From: Spirogloea muscicola | Taxonomy: Eukaryota > Streptophyta > Zygnematophyceae > Spirogloeales > Spirogloeaceae | Direction of reading: 5' to 3' | NCBI GenBank assembly: GCA_009602725.1 | Contig: WELB01000192.1 | Location: 73,308-121,434, forward strand | DNA: 48,127 nt | Shown here: positions 11,001 through 22,488 of the stretch, one piece after another | Layout of the letters: each line of letters opens with the position of its first letter | Numbering within the stretch: the stretch's first letter is position 1 | Made by a program: the position numbers and the translations under genes | Notes under the pieces: generated by a model | Told to the model about the DNA's origin: nothing | Seen by the model: only the letters and a program-made list of their open reading frames with translations | Databases searched by the model: none

Positions 11001-14000
11001 TGTGTGTTCAGCTGACCAGTAATGGGGCAAAAGCAGTACTTGAATCTGGAAGCACGACCCTGATGCATATGTGGGTATACTTCTGCAGCGCTGTATGTCC
11101 CTATCTAGCACTTGAGACATGTCGGCAGTGGCGGTTAGCCAACAAGACTGAGAAGCTCATGCAGATAGGGAAGATTCCTACAGTCTCGATCGAGCAGGCG
11201 CAGTCTAATTTCCGCAAGGTAAGGAGTGTGCTTTAGTTGTGAGCCAGCTCCAATCCCACCAAGTGTCATATTGCTAGTATCTTGAGCAGGCTTTGTTCTG
11301 CTTTGATACTGGGAGGGCGCGAATGCTGGGCACCCCCTGTTGTCAGCCAGCAGTCAGTGTACTGCTTCCATGTATACAATCCACAAAGCTTGAAAGGCTT
11401 GGGGTACTTCCGCCTGGGTAGCTCCAGTCCTTGTTGGTGATCGGTCACGAACATATCCGGTGAACTTGACAAGGATGTCATTGAGGATCATATGCAGAGA
11501 AAGGCGTGTACGGATTCTTATGTAGTATGTTGCAAACTTAATCATTGACTGGTTGTCATGCCACAGGCCGTTCATGCTGGTCTGCTGAAGATTCTTTCAA
11601 AGATGGGCATTTCCTTGATAACAAGGTAACAGACGAATCAGAACCTTATCAAAGTGATTGCTCCTTGCAGCTTTTGCTTAGAGTAAGCTTCCAGGACAGC
11701 ACAACATCAACCTGAACAGATCCTCTCTCTTGAGCAGTTATTGTGGTGCTCAAATCTTTGAGATCTATGGACTTGGCAATGAGGTTGTTGACTACGCCTT
11801 CCGGGGCAGCGTATCGCGCATTGGAGGGCTAATGTTGGATGAGGTATATTCTTTACTGACTCCCTTGGCATGGGCTTGGATTGACATCACTAGATAGGGA
11901 GTGCACTGTTATTTACGACATTCTTTACCACTCTTTGACATGACTGTGTTGCTCTCAATAATATCTACAGTTGTCATCAGAGGCTATGTTGTTCTGGTCC
12001 AAGGGCTTTGTAGAAGAAGCTGGCAAGAAGCTGGAGAATTTTGGCTTTATCCAGTCTCGAGTTGGAGGTCTGTGACACATCAACTTTCTCATATGCTGGT
12101 CTCTTGTTGTTTAGTCAGGGAGCTACGTATGACAGCTGTGTATGACATCCATTGCAGAGCACAGAATTTTACATCATATCAGCGGCAGAGTTCCTTGTAA
12201 TCTGGACCCTTTGCTCAGCCCGTCTGCTCCATCTCTTTGAATTGGTTTTACTATTGCAGCAGCCTCTTTATTTTGTTAGTCATCCTCTGCACTTGCTCAG
12301 TCTTGTAGGTCGTTTGCTGCAGGTGAATATCATGGCAATAATCCAGAGATGACGAAGCTTCTGCACAAGGCCATTCGTGAGAAGAATGCTCTTGCTTACT
12401 CTACATACCAGAAGTACCTGGCCTCAAAACCCGTCAATGTTCTCCGTGACCTGGTTGAATTTGACAGTGATCGGGAGCCCATCCCAATTGAAAAGGTCGA
12501 GCCAGCAACAGTTATTGTTGAGAGATTCTGCACCGGAGGAATGTCATTGGGAGCTATATCTCGTGAGACCCACGAGGCTATTGCCATTGCCATGAATCGT
12601 ATTGGGGGCAAGTCAAACTCTGGTGAGGGTGGAGAGGTATGTACTGCTTACCTTGGCATGGCCGACAAAGTTAGAGGAATTTATCCTATCTGATGATATT
12701 AAGTTTCTAAGCTTTTCAGCTATGCCACTGACTGATTTTACATGTGAATTGACCACAAACAGGACCCTGTAAGATGGCGGCACTTAAGCGATGTGTCTGA
12801 TGATGGCAACTCACCAACGTTCCCTCACTTGCGCGGCCTTCAGAATGGGGACACAGCCACTAGTGCAATCAAACAGGTATTAATCAGTACAAGCAAACTC
12901 TAGCTCGACCTGGAAGCCATATTGCTTGCTGAAGTTCACAGCCTTTCATCTTGCAGACTAATTATTGTCCCAGTGAACTTGGACGGCTTCACTGGACACA
13001 ACAACCTGATTGACGTCCTTCGGTTGGCCCTGTCGTCCAGGTAGCGTCTGGTAGATTTGGGGTGACACCAACATTCTTGGCAAATGCCGAGCAACTAGAG
13101 ATCAAGGTTGCTCAAGGGGCTAAGCCAGGTGAAGGAGGCCAGCTTCCTGGAAAGAAAGTGAGTCCTTACATCGCTAGTCTTCGCAATTCCAAGGCCGGAG
13201 TTCCACTGATCTCTCCCCCTCCGCACCACGATATCTACTCCATCGAGGACCTGGCACAACTTATCTTCGATCTCCACCAAGTGCGTTACGACCCCTGTAT
13301 CAGATTTTTGTAGAGGCCTTGATGAAATTGACATTATGCAGCCACGGGTCATGTCTTTCTGTCCTATCATGCAGCAGTTATGCACATCATGCATGTCTTC
13401 ACAGTGAACATGTCAAGTTGACACCTTGGCTGGAATGGCAACCTGCTCAAGCATGTGCTTCTCAGGAATGGCAGTAGCTTTAATATATGCTTGTGTGCAT
13501 TTGTAGGTGAATGCCAAGGCCAAGGTTTCTGTCAAACTTGTGGCAGAGGCTGGCATTGGCACAGTTGCAAGCGGAGTCGCCAAGGCCAATGCTGACATTA
13601 TCCAGGCAAGGGCTCACTGCTTTCAATTCTATATAGACATCCCTTCTACTCTCATGGTGCGGTGGCTGTGACAATCGGCATGAATCTCATGCCAGGTGTA
13701 TGGTACTCTTTCATGACACCGAATTTAACAGTTCCCGGCATGGCTTTTGTCACCAGATATCTGGCCACGACGGTGGCACTGGAGCCAGCCCTGTCAGTTC
13801 CATCAAGCATGCCGGTGGCCCTTGGGAGATGGGCCTCTGTGAGACCCAGCAGACCCTCGTTTCAAACGGCTTGCGAGAGCGAGTTGTCCTCAGAGTTGAT
13901 GGAGGCTTCAAGAGCGGTGTGGATGTCATGGTTGCCGCTGCCATGGGCGCGGACGAGTTTGGCTTCGGGTCCATTGCGATGATCGCTACTGGCTGTATCA

Positions 14001-17000
14001 TGGCTCGAATCTGCCACACAAACAACTGCCCAGTTGGCGTTGCCAGTCAGGTACCTGCTTCAATCGAGACTCTCATGTAGTAGATGATATGCAGTTGTTG
14101 GACCGTTAAGTACTCTGGAATGCTGTGAAACTGCATCTTCCTTCCAGTATAAAAGCATTACATGCAGGGCCATTGAGACCAATGCTGGCAACAACATATG
14201 TCCTGATAGAGCCACTTTAAGCTCAAATGCTCACAGAGCTTGAGTGATCCGGTTGTGCTACATGTGGCCCTTTGGAGGCCTCATTGCCTATGGTTTTATT
14301 GAATAAATTGTCTGTTGGGGAGGTACAGAGGGAGGAACTCCGTGCGCGGTTTCCAGGAGTCCCTGGAGATCTTGTAAATTATTTCCTTTATGTGGCAGAA
14401 GAGGTATGTAGCTGACAAATCAGATGATTTTGGATGATGATTTTGGATGATGGAAAACATGAAGAAGAGGTCTTCTCAGGGAACAACTGCTAGCTTTTGT
14501 TGTGTAAGTTGTACCGAAGGCACAAATTATGGTATTATCTTGTCGGTAGTATGAAGGCAATTTGATGAGGTTATGCCTTGTCCTTGTGCAGGTCCGTGAG
14601 GTCCTTGCTAGTCTTGGCTACGAATCACTGGACGACATGGTGGGAAGAGTCGACCTGCTGAAGCCCCGAGGACAGCCATTGGCAAAGACCAAGTCTCTGG
14701 ATTTGTCCTACCTGCTTCAGGTCAGATATTTGACTTCAACAACATGAGCTGGACGATGGAGCTTCTGGGTTTCTGTATTGTCTGAGATTGACCAAATGTA
14801 TTGACCAGATTGATTGCTCCTCGCGTGTACAGCTCTTGATGGCTGGCGATGACCATAATAATCCTACCAGCTTCATCTATCTGATGGTCTCTCTGTCTCT
14901 CTGTAGTACTCTGGACCCGCGAACATGACGAGCACAGAGATCAGGAAGCAGCCAGTGCACGAGAACGGGCCTGTACTAGATGATGAGCTTCTAGCGGACG
15001 CAGAGGTGATGATAGTCGCCTTGCTCTCATCTATTATAAACACCATAGTAGCTGCAATGACTGTTTGATAGTCATCTAGAGCCAAGCACGGCACTATAGA
15101 CTCCAGGACATCTCGCTAGCGCGCTGTTAAGATGGGCACTTACGTCTCTCAGGAACGAGACACGATTTCTGAAGCATCAGCTTGTGGACTAAGGTTCTTT
15201 TTTGTAATACTCATGTAGTGGTGTGGAGTTATGCAGATTGCAGCCGCAATCGCAGACGAAAAGTCTGCAGCCAAGACTGTGAAGATCCTGAATGTAGATA
15301 GGTCAACTTGTGGTCGGATTTCTGGCGCCATCGCTAAGAAGTATGGTGAAGGATTTGCTGGCCAGCTCGATCTCACGTATGCCACTTTGACACCTTCACC
15401 AAGTGCTTCAAGGAGCACATATTGCTACTCAGCATATGTTGGTACATGCACGTCACTTGAGCTGTGTACACTGAGGCACCCTTCTCCACCAATACAGACG
15501 CCCAGCTGTTGCCAGTCAGTGTTATCTTGCATCTACCATGTTCATTGAGACAAGAACCTGGTTGTGTTGGCTTGCATACTAGCTTGACTTTAAGGTCTGT
15601 TGCTATGTTACTGCAGATTCTTGGGCAGTGCTGGCCAATCTTTCGGCTGTTTCCTTTCACCTGGCATGTATGTTCGCTTAGTCGGGGAGGCAAATGACTA
15701 TGTTGGCAAGGTATATAATTTCGCTGGTTTCAGCACTAGCATTGTTGAAATTGTTAGCTTGTCGCTTGGAGCTATTTTTGAGTCCAAGATTTTCATGCGT
15801 AGAAATTGGTCATCTAGAGCCAGACAAAGACCCTGTCGACCTAAAGAGAGTGTCAGCAAATTATGAACGTGGAACGTGCTCTTTGCATAAACCTTGTAAA
15901 GAGCAGTGGTAGCTTAGTGGCTGTTTATGCTGGCCCAGGTGAATGAACACTGGAGATTTTGACAGTGACCACAAGGCAACAACCTTTGTTGTGAATGTTG
16001 CAGGGCATGGCTGGTGGCGAGCTGGTCATTGTGCCAGACGAGGGAATCAGCTTTGTGCCGGAGGATTCCATCATCGTGGGTAACACGTGCCTCTATGGGG
16101 CTACAGGCGGCCAGATGTTTGTACGAGGACGCGCAGGGGAGCGCTTTGCTGTACGCAACTCGCTTGCCGAAGCTGTGGTGGAGGGTGCTGGAGACCACTG
16201 CTGCGAATACATGACCGGCGGCTGCGTTGTCGCACTGGGGAAGTAAGTGTTTGGTGCACCTTTCAAACAGCAGCAGAGAGGAGGTGCTTAGAGGGACTGT
16301 GCTGTCTCTGAGTGATTGTGACGATTCTACAAGGTCCTTACTTGTACTCCAGTGCAGCCTCCATCTCTATATGAGGGTTGACGTTTTCTGACTTCCGCCT
16401 GCTTCTCAGGGTTGGTCGGAACGTGGGAGCGGGCATGACTGGCGGCATCTCCTACTTCTTGGACGAGGACGACACCTTCCTGTCCAAGGTTAATGTCCAT
16501 CTTAGCATCCATTAGAGATGGCCCTGTGGGTCATCTGCTTGTCCACTATCAGCAGTTGCTTTCCTTGCTTCTGATCACTCCCATTTCTTATCTCTGACCT
16601 CTTCACGTTGAAGCAGTAGAACTAGGCAGATTGCCTAAGGTTTGTAAAAGTGCGAATGCAGGTCAACAAAGAAATCGTCACAATGCAGCGGGTGTGCACG
16701 CTTGCCGGCGAGACGCAGCTGCGTCGCTTGATCCAGTCTCACGTGGTAGGCTGATGCTGAAGCTCTCAGATTGGTCAAGCCAGCACTAATCACTGTGGAT
16801 TCCCGTATAAATCTTAGCTTTATGTTCCTGTCAGGCCGGCGAGCTCACAACAATCTGCTTGTTCGTGATGCGCAGGATAAGACTGGCAGCAGCAAGGGCA
16901 AGAAGGTGCTGGCAGAGTGGGAGCACTTTTTGCCCCTGTTCTGGCAGCTGGTGCCGCCGAGCGAGGCTAACACTCCAGAGGCTAGCCAAGAGCTTGACAA

Positions 17001-17037
17001 GCAGCCCGCGCAGCGGCTTGTCACACAGTCGGCCTAA
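5087..17037 (+). CDS. GLU1: Ferredoxin-dependent glutamate synthase (Fd-GOGAT), plastid precursor, 33 exons
   Basis: Exons: 5087-5410, 6001-6099, 6348-6570, 6903-7030, 7489-7803, 8137-8268, 8459-8557, 8672-8742, 8900-8996, 9116-9208, 9354-9499, 9707-9866, 10121-10231, 10350-10565, 10788-10945, 11089-11218, 11567-11625, 11738-11843, 11971-12067, 12323-12636, 12763-12876, 13041-13280, 13507-13605, 13757-14050, 14329-14403, 14592-14720, 14907-15005, 15237-15376, 15617-15710, 16004-16242, 16410-16488, 16662-16745, 16876-17037. Phases agree throughout, giving 1641 residues, near the usual plant length. It makes two glutamates from glutamine and 2-oxoglutarate with reduced ferredoxin in the plastid stroma. 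Residues 1-121 are a Ser/Arg-rich transit and propeptide. Cys122 (ACGTGF) is the expected N-terminal nucleophile of the amidotransferase domain. A ferredoxin-loop segment lies near 1030-1060. The 3Fe-4S cysteines are C1257, C1263 and C1268. The C-terminal GXGXG beta-helix domain carries [12 protein letters not shown] and MTGGCVV. The intron after 13605 is GC-AG. Confidence 0.97.
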
Positions 17038-17494
17038 GCTGTCTGTATGACAGCAAGTCTTAGTGCGTGTTTTCCCCACTCCTTACCGCCAGGTTGGGAA
17101 AGCTGAAACTTTGGCGGACTTGGCCTATGCGCTGCCTACCAATCTGATGTTGTTGCGCATTGGCTTGACCTTCCTTCCCCTTGAGTGTTTAGCTTACTGG
17201 CTGTATTGTGCATGTGTGCACAAAACACACCCCTAACACTTTCCTGCCTCGGCAATGGATGAAAAGCCCATGCGCCAAACGTGTGCCTCTGCAGCCCATG
17301 TCTTTGCTCAGTCAGTGTGCCAGTGCATTCCGAGGTCCCGAATGTGGTGTTTATGGTGAATGGAGATACTTATCATAACCGTAAGTGGCCTATCGATAGC
17401 AGCCCTGCGACCTGAATCAGGCAAGCGTGGCTTGGAGTCTGGCGTGAGCCTCTAAGCCCTTTCCCAGTCGTTGCGGCAACTGGGTTGTGTGGCG
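17038..17494. other. Intergenic region between Fd-GOGAT and the DUF3148 gene (convergent 3' flanks)
   Basis: This is the 3' flank of Fd-GOGAT (+) meeting the 3' end of the minus-strand DUF3148 gene. I see no gene, repeat or clear polyadenylation signal here. Confidence 0.5.
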
Positions 17495-18056
<562 letters not shown>

Positions 18057-18131
18057 GCCGCCGCCGCCGCTGGCGCGGCCCGTCGTGACAGGGCCCGCGG
18101 GCGGGCGCGGCGCCGGGCGGAGGCGGGCTGG

Positions 18132-18180
18132 GGTTAGGGTTCCCTCGCGGCGCTCAGGGTTCAGGGTTTAGGGTTTCGGG
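18132..18180 (+). repeat. Short degenerate telomere-like tract (TTTAGGG-type variants)
   Basis: Directly after the gap the sequence reads GGTTAGGGTTCCC and then CAGGGTTCAGGGTTTAGGG followed by TTTCGGG. These are four to five imperfect copies of the plant/green-algal telomere unit TTTAGGG. It is too short and degenerate to be a telomere. It could be an interstitial relic or a promoter-type telo-box. Confidence 0.45.
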
Positions 18181-18209
18181 CTTGTGGGCGGCGCGCGCTG
18201 CTTCACGGA

Positions 18210-18830
18210 AAGAAGATGGCTCGCCCAATGGAAAGAGAAGAAAGTGCTCGCCCATTGAGAATAGGGGCTGGAACAACCAGCCCGAAAGAGAATGAACAGA
18301 GTACGAGAAGGGGGCCAGGGGAAGCGCTAAGTAACAGAAACAAAGCTGCTACGAGACACTCAGTAACCCCTGCTAAGCAGCCGCAGATCAGAGATGCTGG
18401 GCTCCTGGAAGTGGGTCCCCTGGCCAGAGCCAGAGGCAGCAGCGAGGGCTCTGCCGGCACGAAGGTGCAGCGCCCGGGCCAAGAGAGGGGCTCGCAAAGC
18501 CAGCCAGGAAGGAAAGGACAATGTCTGCCGGCCTCTCAAAAGAGGGCGGAGGGCCAAGCCAGCCCCACATCGATGGACAACACAAGCTCTTGTAGAGAGA
18601 GCTGTGGAGTGGAAGCTCAAGCATTTCAATGAACAAGTGCAGACAGAATGGTCGCTGGCTCTTCCAAATGGGGCGAGGCTGTGGAAAGCCAGCTCAAAGA
18701 AATCGTTAAGGTCTGAAGGGCCGACAGGGGCTAACACCACACAGCTATGCAAGTGGCTACGGCGAATGGGAGCTCAGTAACCCCGAGTCAGCAGCCGCAA
18801 GTCGGAGTAAGCTGCAGCTGGGAAGAGTCT
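18210..18830 (-). mobile_element. Mosaic of truncated non-LTR retrotransposon 3' ends
   Basis: Read on the minus strand, 18485-18210 carries the remnant coding tail RALAAASGSGQGTHFQEPSI ending in RLLSRGY plus TGA, then the 3' UTR with the GGGCTGG..CCAGCCCC stem-loop and the terminal block CTCAATGGGCGAGCACTTTC. From 18486 to 18830 further, more diverged hairpin ends follow in the same orientation. One of them has an antisense tail equivalent to SYSDLRLLTRG near 18780-18815. No reverse transcriptase core is present. Confidence 0.75.
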
Positions 18831-19582
18831 CCCTCACCAAACCCCTGGGTTGACTGTAATTTGCACGCCATTCAGCCCTTGTGGACCTAGTCCTTGTTAT
18901 GGGCTTGCCTTTCACAACCATGGCCCCCTTTTACAAAATTTTTTGTGGGCTCGCCGGCCACTTCAGATACCTGCCACTTCCAAAGCTGGTGATGGTACCC
19001 ACTAGACCCATTCATTGCCTTAGCGTTCCCTTGAACACGGCTGCTGCTCGCTCCGGAAAACTCTTGTGAGCTAAGCGCTGCATAGCCCTTGTGTTTGGCA
19101 GTTGTACACGCCCTTACACCTCCCTGGCTACTGAAACCCTTCAACCTCTATTGTCACTCATTGTCACCGCAGATATCAAAGGCTGAGCCCTAGCTGACAT
19201 GTCAAGGGTCTCAGCCCAATGGCAATGCAGCTGAGCACTAGGTGGTGCGCAGACCGTGCCCTCCTCGAGAAACATCAATTACATAATCTGTGTCTTTTAT
19301 TCTGCCCTACATTTCATTGGCTTGACAGGACAGAAGCTAAATGCGGGTGACTAAGTAGTCCTAGTGGCTGCTCTTGATCAGCCAACGTCTCAACCGCCTT
19401 CCTCATCAGCTCGACAAGCTGCCGGCTCTTTTAGAAACCTTGGCTTACTGGCTCACGGACATAAGCTGCACGCTTAGCTTAATCTCCTGTAGTACTTCGT
19501 ATCAGCATCGCCTCAGTGACACTGAAGCCCAGTGAAAGGACTGCCTGTGCAGCAACTTGGAAGCACAGAGCATGTCCGACCC
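18831..19582. other. Intergenic region downstream of the succinyl-CoA ligase gene
   Basis: I see no coding frame with family resemblance, no repeat of the local retrotransposon family and no RNA gene. It lies between the retroelement mosaic and the 3' end of the minus-strand SUCLG1-like gene. Confidence 0.5.
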
Positions 19583-21413
19583 TCACATCAAGCCCCGCTG
19601 CTGGAACATTTCAAGCATGCTCGCCCCAATCTTGGCAGGCGACTCAACTACTGTCACTCCTGCTGCTTGCAATGCTTGAATCTTGTCCTGCGCTGTGCCC
19701 TTCCCGCCAGAAATGATGGCTGCAATTGTCCAGTAATAAGGTATCAGCTCAGACGCCCAGAAGCCAAGAACGCCTCCAGCTGCATCAGGGTCTTTCCTTG
19801 ATAGGAGAATGCTAAGCTGGCATCAAGTTATGTGTGCGACCCAAAGGTTAGTTATATCAAGGCGTTTGAGAGAACCATGTCGAAGGAACTTGGCAAATAT
19901 GACTCTGTAATCTCGGGACAGTTGCAGGGAGTGCGTCAAGTGACATACCACCAGCATGGCCCATGCGACGCCCTGGAGGTGCTGTAAGGCCGGCGATAAA
20001 TGCAACGACAGGCTTCTTAGTGCCACTTGCCTGCAGCAGTCCCAATGATGCTTACATGACTAAGTAATAGCAAAGTATTAATCGATTTGCTTCACTCAGA
20101 GATGATCCTCGTTTTGACATGGTGTTTGACTCCTCCATTCATCAGTCTCCACCGGAGAATCACCTTGATAAATTCAGCAGCATCCTCCTCAGCGGAGCCG
20201 CCAATCTCTCCAATCAATACAATGCCTACAAGTGACAGGTCGATCGGCCAATGATAATTTCAGCTCTCAGGCAAAAGTATGTATGATAGTGCTGTTGCTG
20301 TGGACAGCTGAACCCAGTCATCCTCTCAAAGGCTCAAGGTCACACCTTCTGTCTGAGGGTCCTTGACAAAGCGCTCGAGGCAGTCCACAAAGTTGGTCCC
20401 ATTGAAGGGGTCTCCGCCAATGCCCACGCAGGTCGACTGCCCCAGACCAACTGCCGTGGTTTGAAAGACCTGGTCGCACGTGCTGCAGCAACGTCAGACT
20501 CATCGTCGTCATTAAGCCTGCTGTCAGAATAAGGGACCCTGCTGCATCTACTTGGCGACGTGGACGGCCTGGCGCTGTGACCCATCTGAGATCGGCAGGG
20601 GCTTGCTCGGCGACGCGTTACCGCTTCGTATGTGAGCGTCCCGGATCTGGAGACGATGCCAACACGGCCGGGCTTGTGGATGTAGCCCGGCATGATGCCG
20701 ATCTTGCACTCGCCGGGCTTGATGATGCCCGGGCAGTTGGGCCCGATGAGCCGCGTCTTGGACTGGCTCTTGAGCGCCGCCTTCACCTTGACCTGGGGGC
20801 GCGCGCGTGCAGAGCAGGGTGCAGCGTTGGGCTCTCGGCTTACAGAGGCTGCGCCGGAGCTGGCCCGGCACAGCTTCTAAGCGAGACTAGGATCTGTTTT
20901 AATAATCTCTTATGATTGTAATGATGGGTTTGTTATCTGCAGCAGCTGCGATCGTTCACGGAAGCGGGGGCGGCGGCAGCAATGACCATGTCGTGCTGCG
21001 GGATGCCCTCGGTGATGCACACGACGAGGTCGAGCTCCGCCTCCAGGGCCTCCATGACGGCGCGCGCCGCGAAGGGCGGCGGGACGTAGACGACGGACGC
21101 GGTGGCGCCCGTCGCGGCCTTGGCCTCGGCCACGGTGTCGAACACCGGGAGGCCCAGGTGCTCAGTGCCGCCCTTCTTCGGCGTCACGCCCGCCACCTAA
21201 GGAGCCGCGGCGGCGGCCCGTCTCAGCCGCCGTCTCAGCCGCCACTGCCATTGCCATTGCCGCTGCCGCTGCCGTCGCCGCCGTCGTCGCCACGCAGCGG
21301 CGGCCGCTGCTCACCATCTTGGTGCCGTACTCGATGGCCTGCTCGGTGTGGAAGGTGCCGTTGCGGCCGGTGAGGCCCTGGCACATCACCCGCGTGCTCT
21401 TGTCCACGAACAC
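19583..21413 (-). CDS. SUCLG1: Succinyl-CoA ligase [ADP/GDP-forming] alpha subunit, mitochondrial (5' end damaged)
   Basis: Seven minus-strand exons: up to 21413-21315, 21196-20987, 20792-20622, 20469-20346, 20225-20164, 20030-19949 and 19719-19583 (TGA). Phases agree, giving 294 residues of the mature enzyme. Signatures in order: [20 protein letters not shown] (CoA site), [93 protein letters not shown], then [10 protein letters not shown] with the active-site phosphohistidine, interrupted by the last intron. It converts succinyl-CoA to succinate with substrate-level phosphorylation in the TCA cycle. Upstream of 21413 the frame becomes poly-Gly from a GCC tract and meets a poly-A run (21473-21509) and an N at 21512, so the start codon and transit peptide cannot be placed. 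Confidence 0.92.
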
Positions 21414-21420
21414 CGCCGGC

Positions 21421-21460
<40 letters not shown>

Positions 21461-21471
21461 TCGAGGCCGGA

Positions 21472-21510
<39 letters not shown>

Positions 21511-21512
21511 GN
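21421..21512. repeat. GCC trinucleotide run, 37-base poly-A run and N
   Basis: About 21421-21460 is a GCC/CCG run, 21473-21509 is 37 A residues, and 21512 is N. It interrupts the 5' exon of the SUCLG1-like gene and looks like a local assembly problem. Confidence 0.75.
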
Positions 21513-22488
21513 CCGCGAGTGCCGCCGCGGAGCTCGCCGCGGAGCCCGCCGCGCTCGGCGGCGCCGGCCGCGGCGGCTGATCCGCGATAACCAGGGTTAC
21601 GCTTCGAACAGACCCACTGGCAGATTCTTACGTCCACTAGTGGCCCTCCTGGTCTTTGCAATGCACGTTATGTCTCCGGTGGCCTAAGAATCAACTTCCG
21701 CGGGTTCCTGCCGCTGCCGGACCTATGCATTCCTCTTAGGCTGGCCTCTCACACTTACCGTCGTTTCTGTCAAGTGCTATCTTTCCTTCTACTGGCATCG
21801 CCGTTTGTTGTCAAGTGCTGTCTTCCCTTCGACTGGCCCTGCGCTACCTTAGGCGGTCTGGCTGCTACTTTCTCCGACTCGCGACTGCTGATAAGGATTA
21901 GGCGGCCGGCCATCCTTAGTAGGTCACAAGCTTTCTCGACTAAACTGTGCTTAAGGGGGTCTGAGGGTAGTATCGAGAGGGACGAGAGAGAGAAGAGGGT
22001 GGCGCCAGCGGCATAGGCTGTGGAAGCCAGTCGATTACTTGGAAGAGCTCGTTCAGCCCAAATGAAACTGACACTGCAAGCCAACTTGTTGATTCTTGTT
22101 GTCGTGAATACTGTAGTCAGTTGCTCAATGTTACCGCCACACAAGCGGCCACATTCACGGGCCCCCTCAAGTGGCTCCTTTGCGACGTGGAAGCCTCAGG
22201 TCAAGCTGGCCTGGCTTTGGAGGCCCTCATCTAGCAACCAACCCAGGCAGGCAGGGCGCAGAGTGCTTGCAAGCAGGCAGCTGTGCCAAGCTCTCGAAGC
22301 TCAGAAGCACTGTGTGCACGCAACTGTGTGCTGGGCCAGTCACTTTAAGCAGCTCTATGCAATGTGTCCTTTAGTTTTTTTTGTGACCTGTGGTGCAGCT
22401 CTGCACCAGCTATTAGATCTGTCTTGTCTATTCAGGCGGGAGAAGGAACTGCCAAGTGCAGCAACTTTGCATGCGCAGGCATGGGACT
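21513..22488. other. Intergenic region between SUCLG1-like gene and the GT61 pseudogene
   Basis: The first 80 bases are very GC-rich and may belong to the SUCLG1 5' exon or UTR. At about 21758-21840 there is a diverged tandem duplication of about 45 bp, sharing TGTCAAGTGCT[A/G]TCTT and ACTGG. Otherwise I see nothing that looks coding. Confidence 0.45.

Noticed and set aside
18216-18780. Plus-strand open frames over 18.2-18.8 kb
   Set aside because: Antisense to retrotransposon 3' ends; the sense reading on the minus strand gives the RLLSRGY tail.
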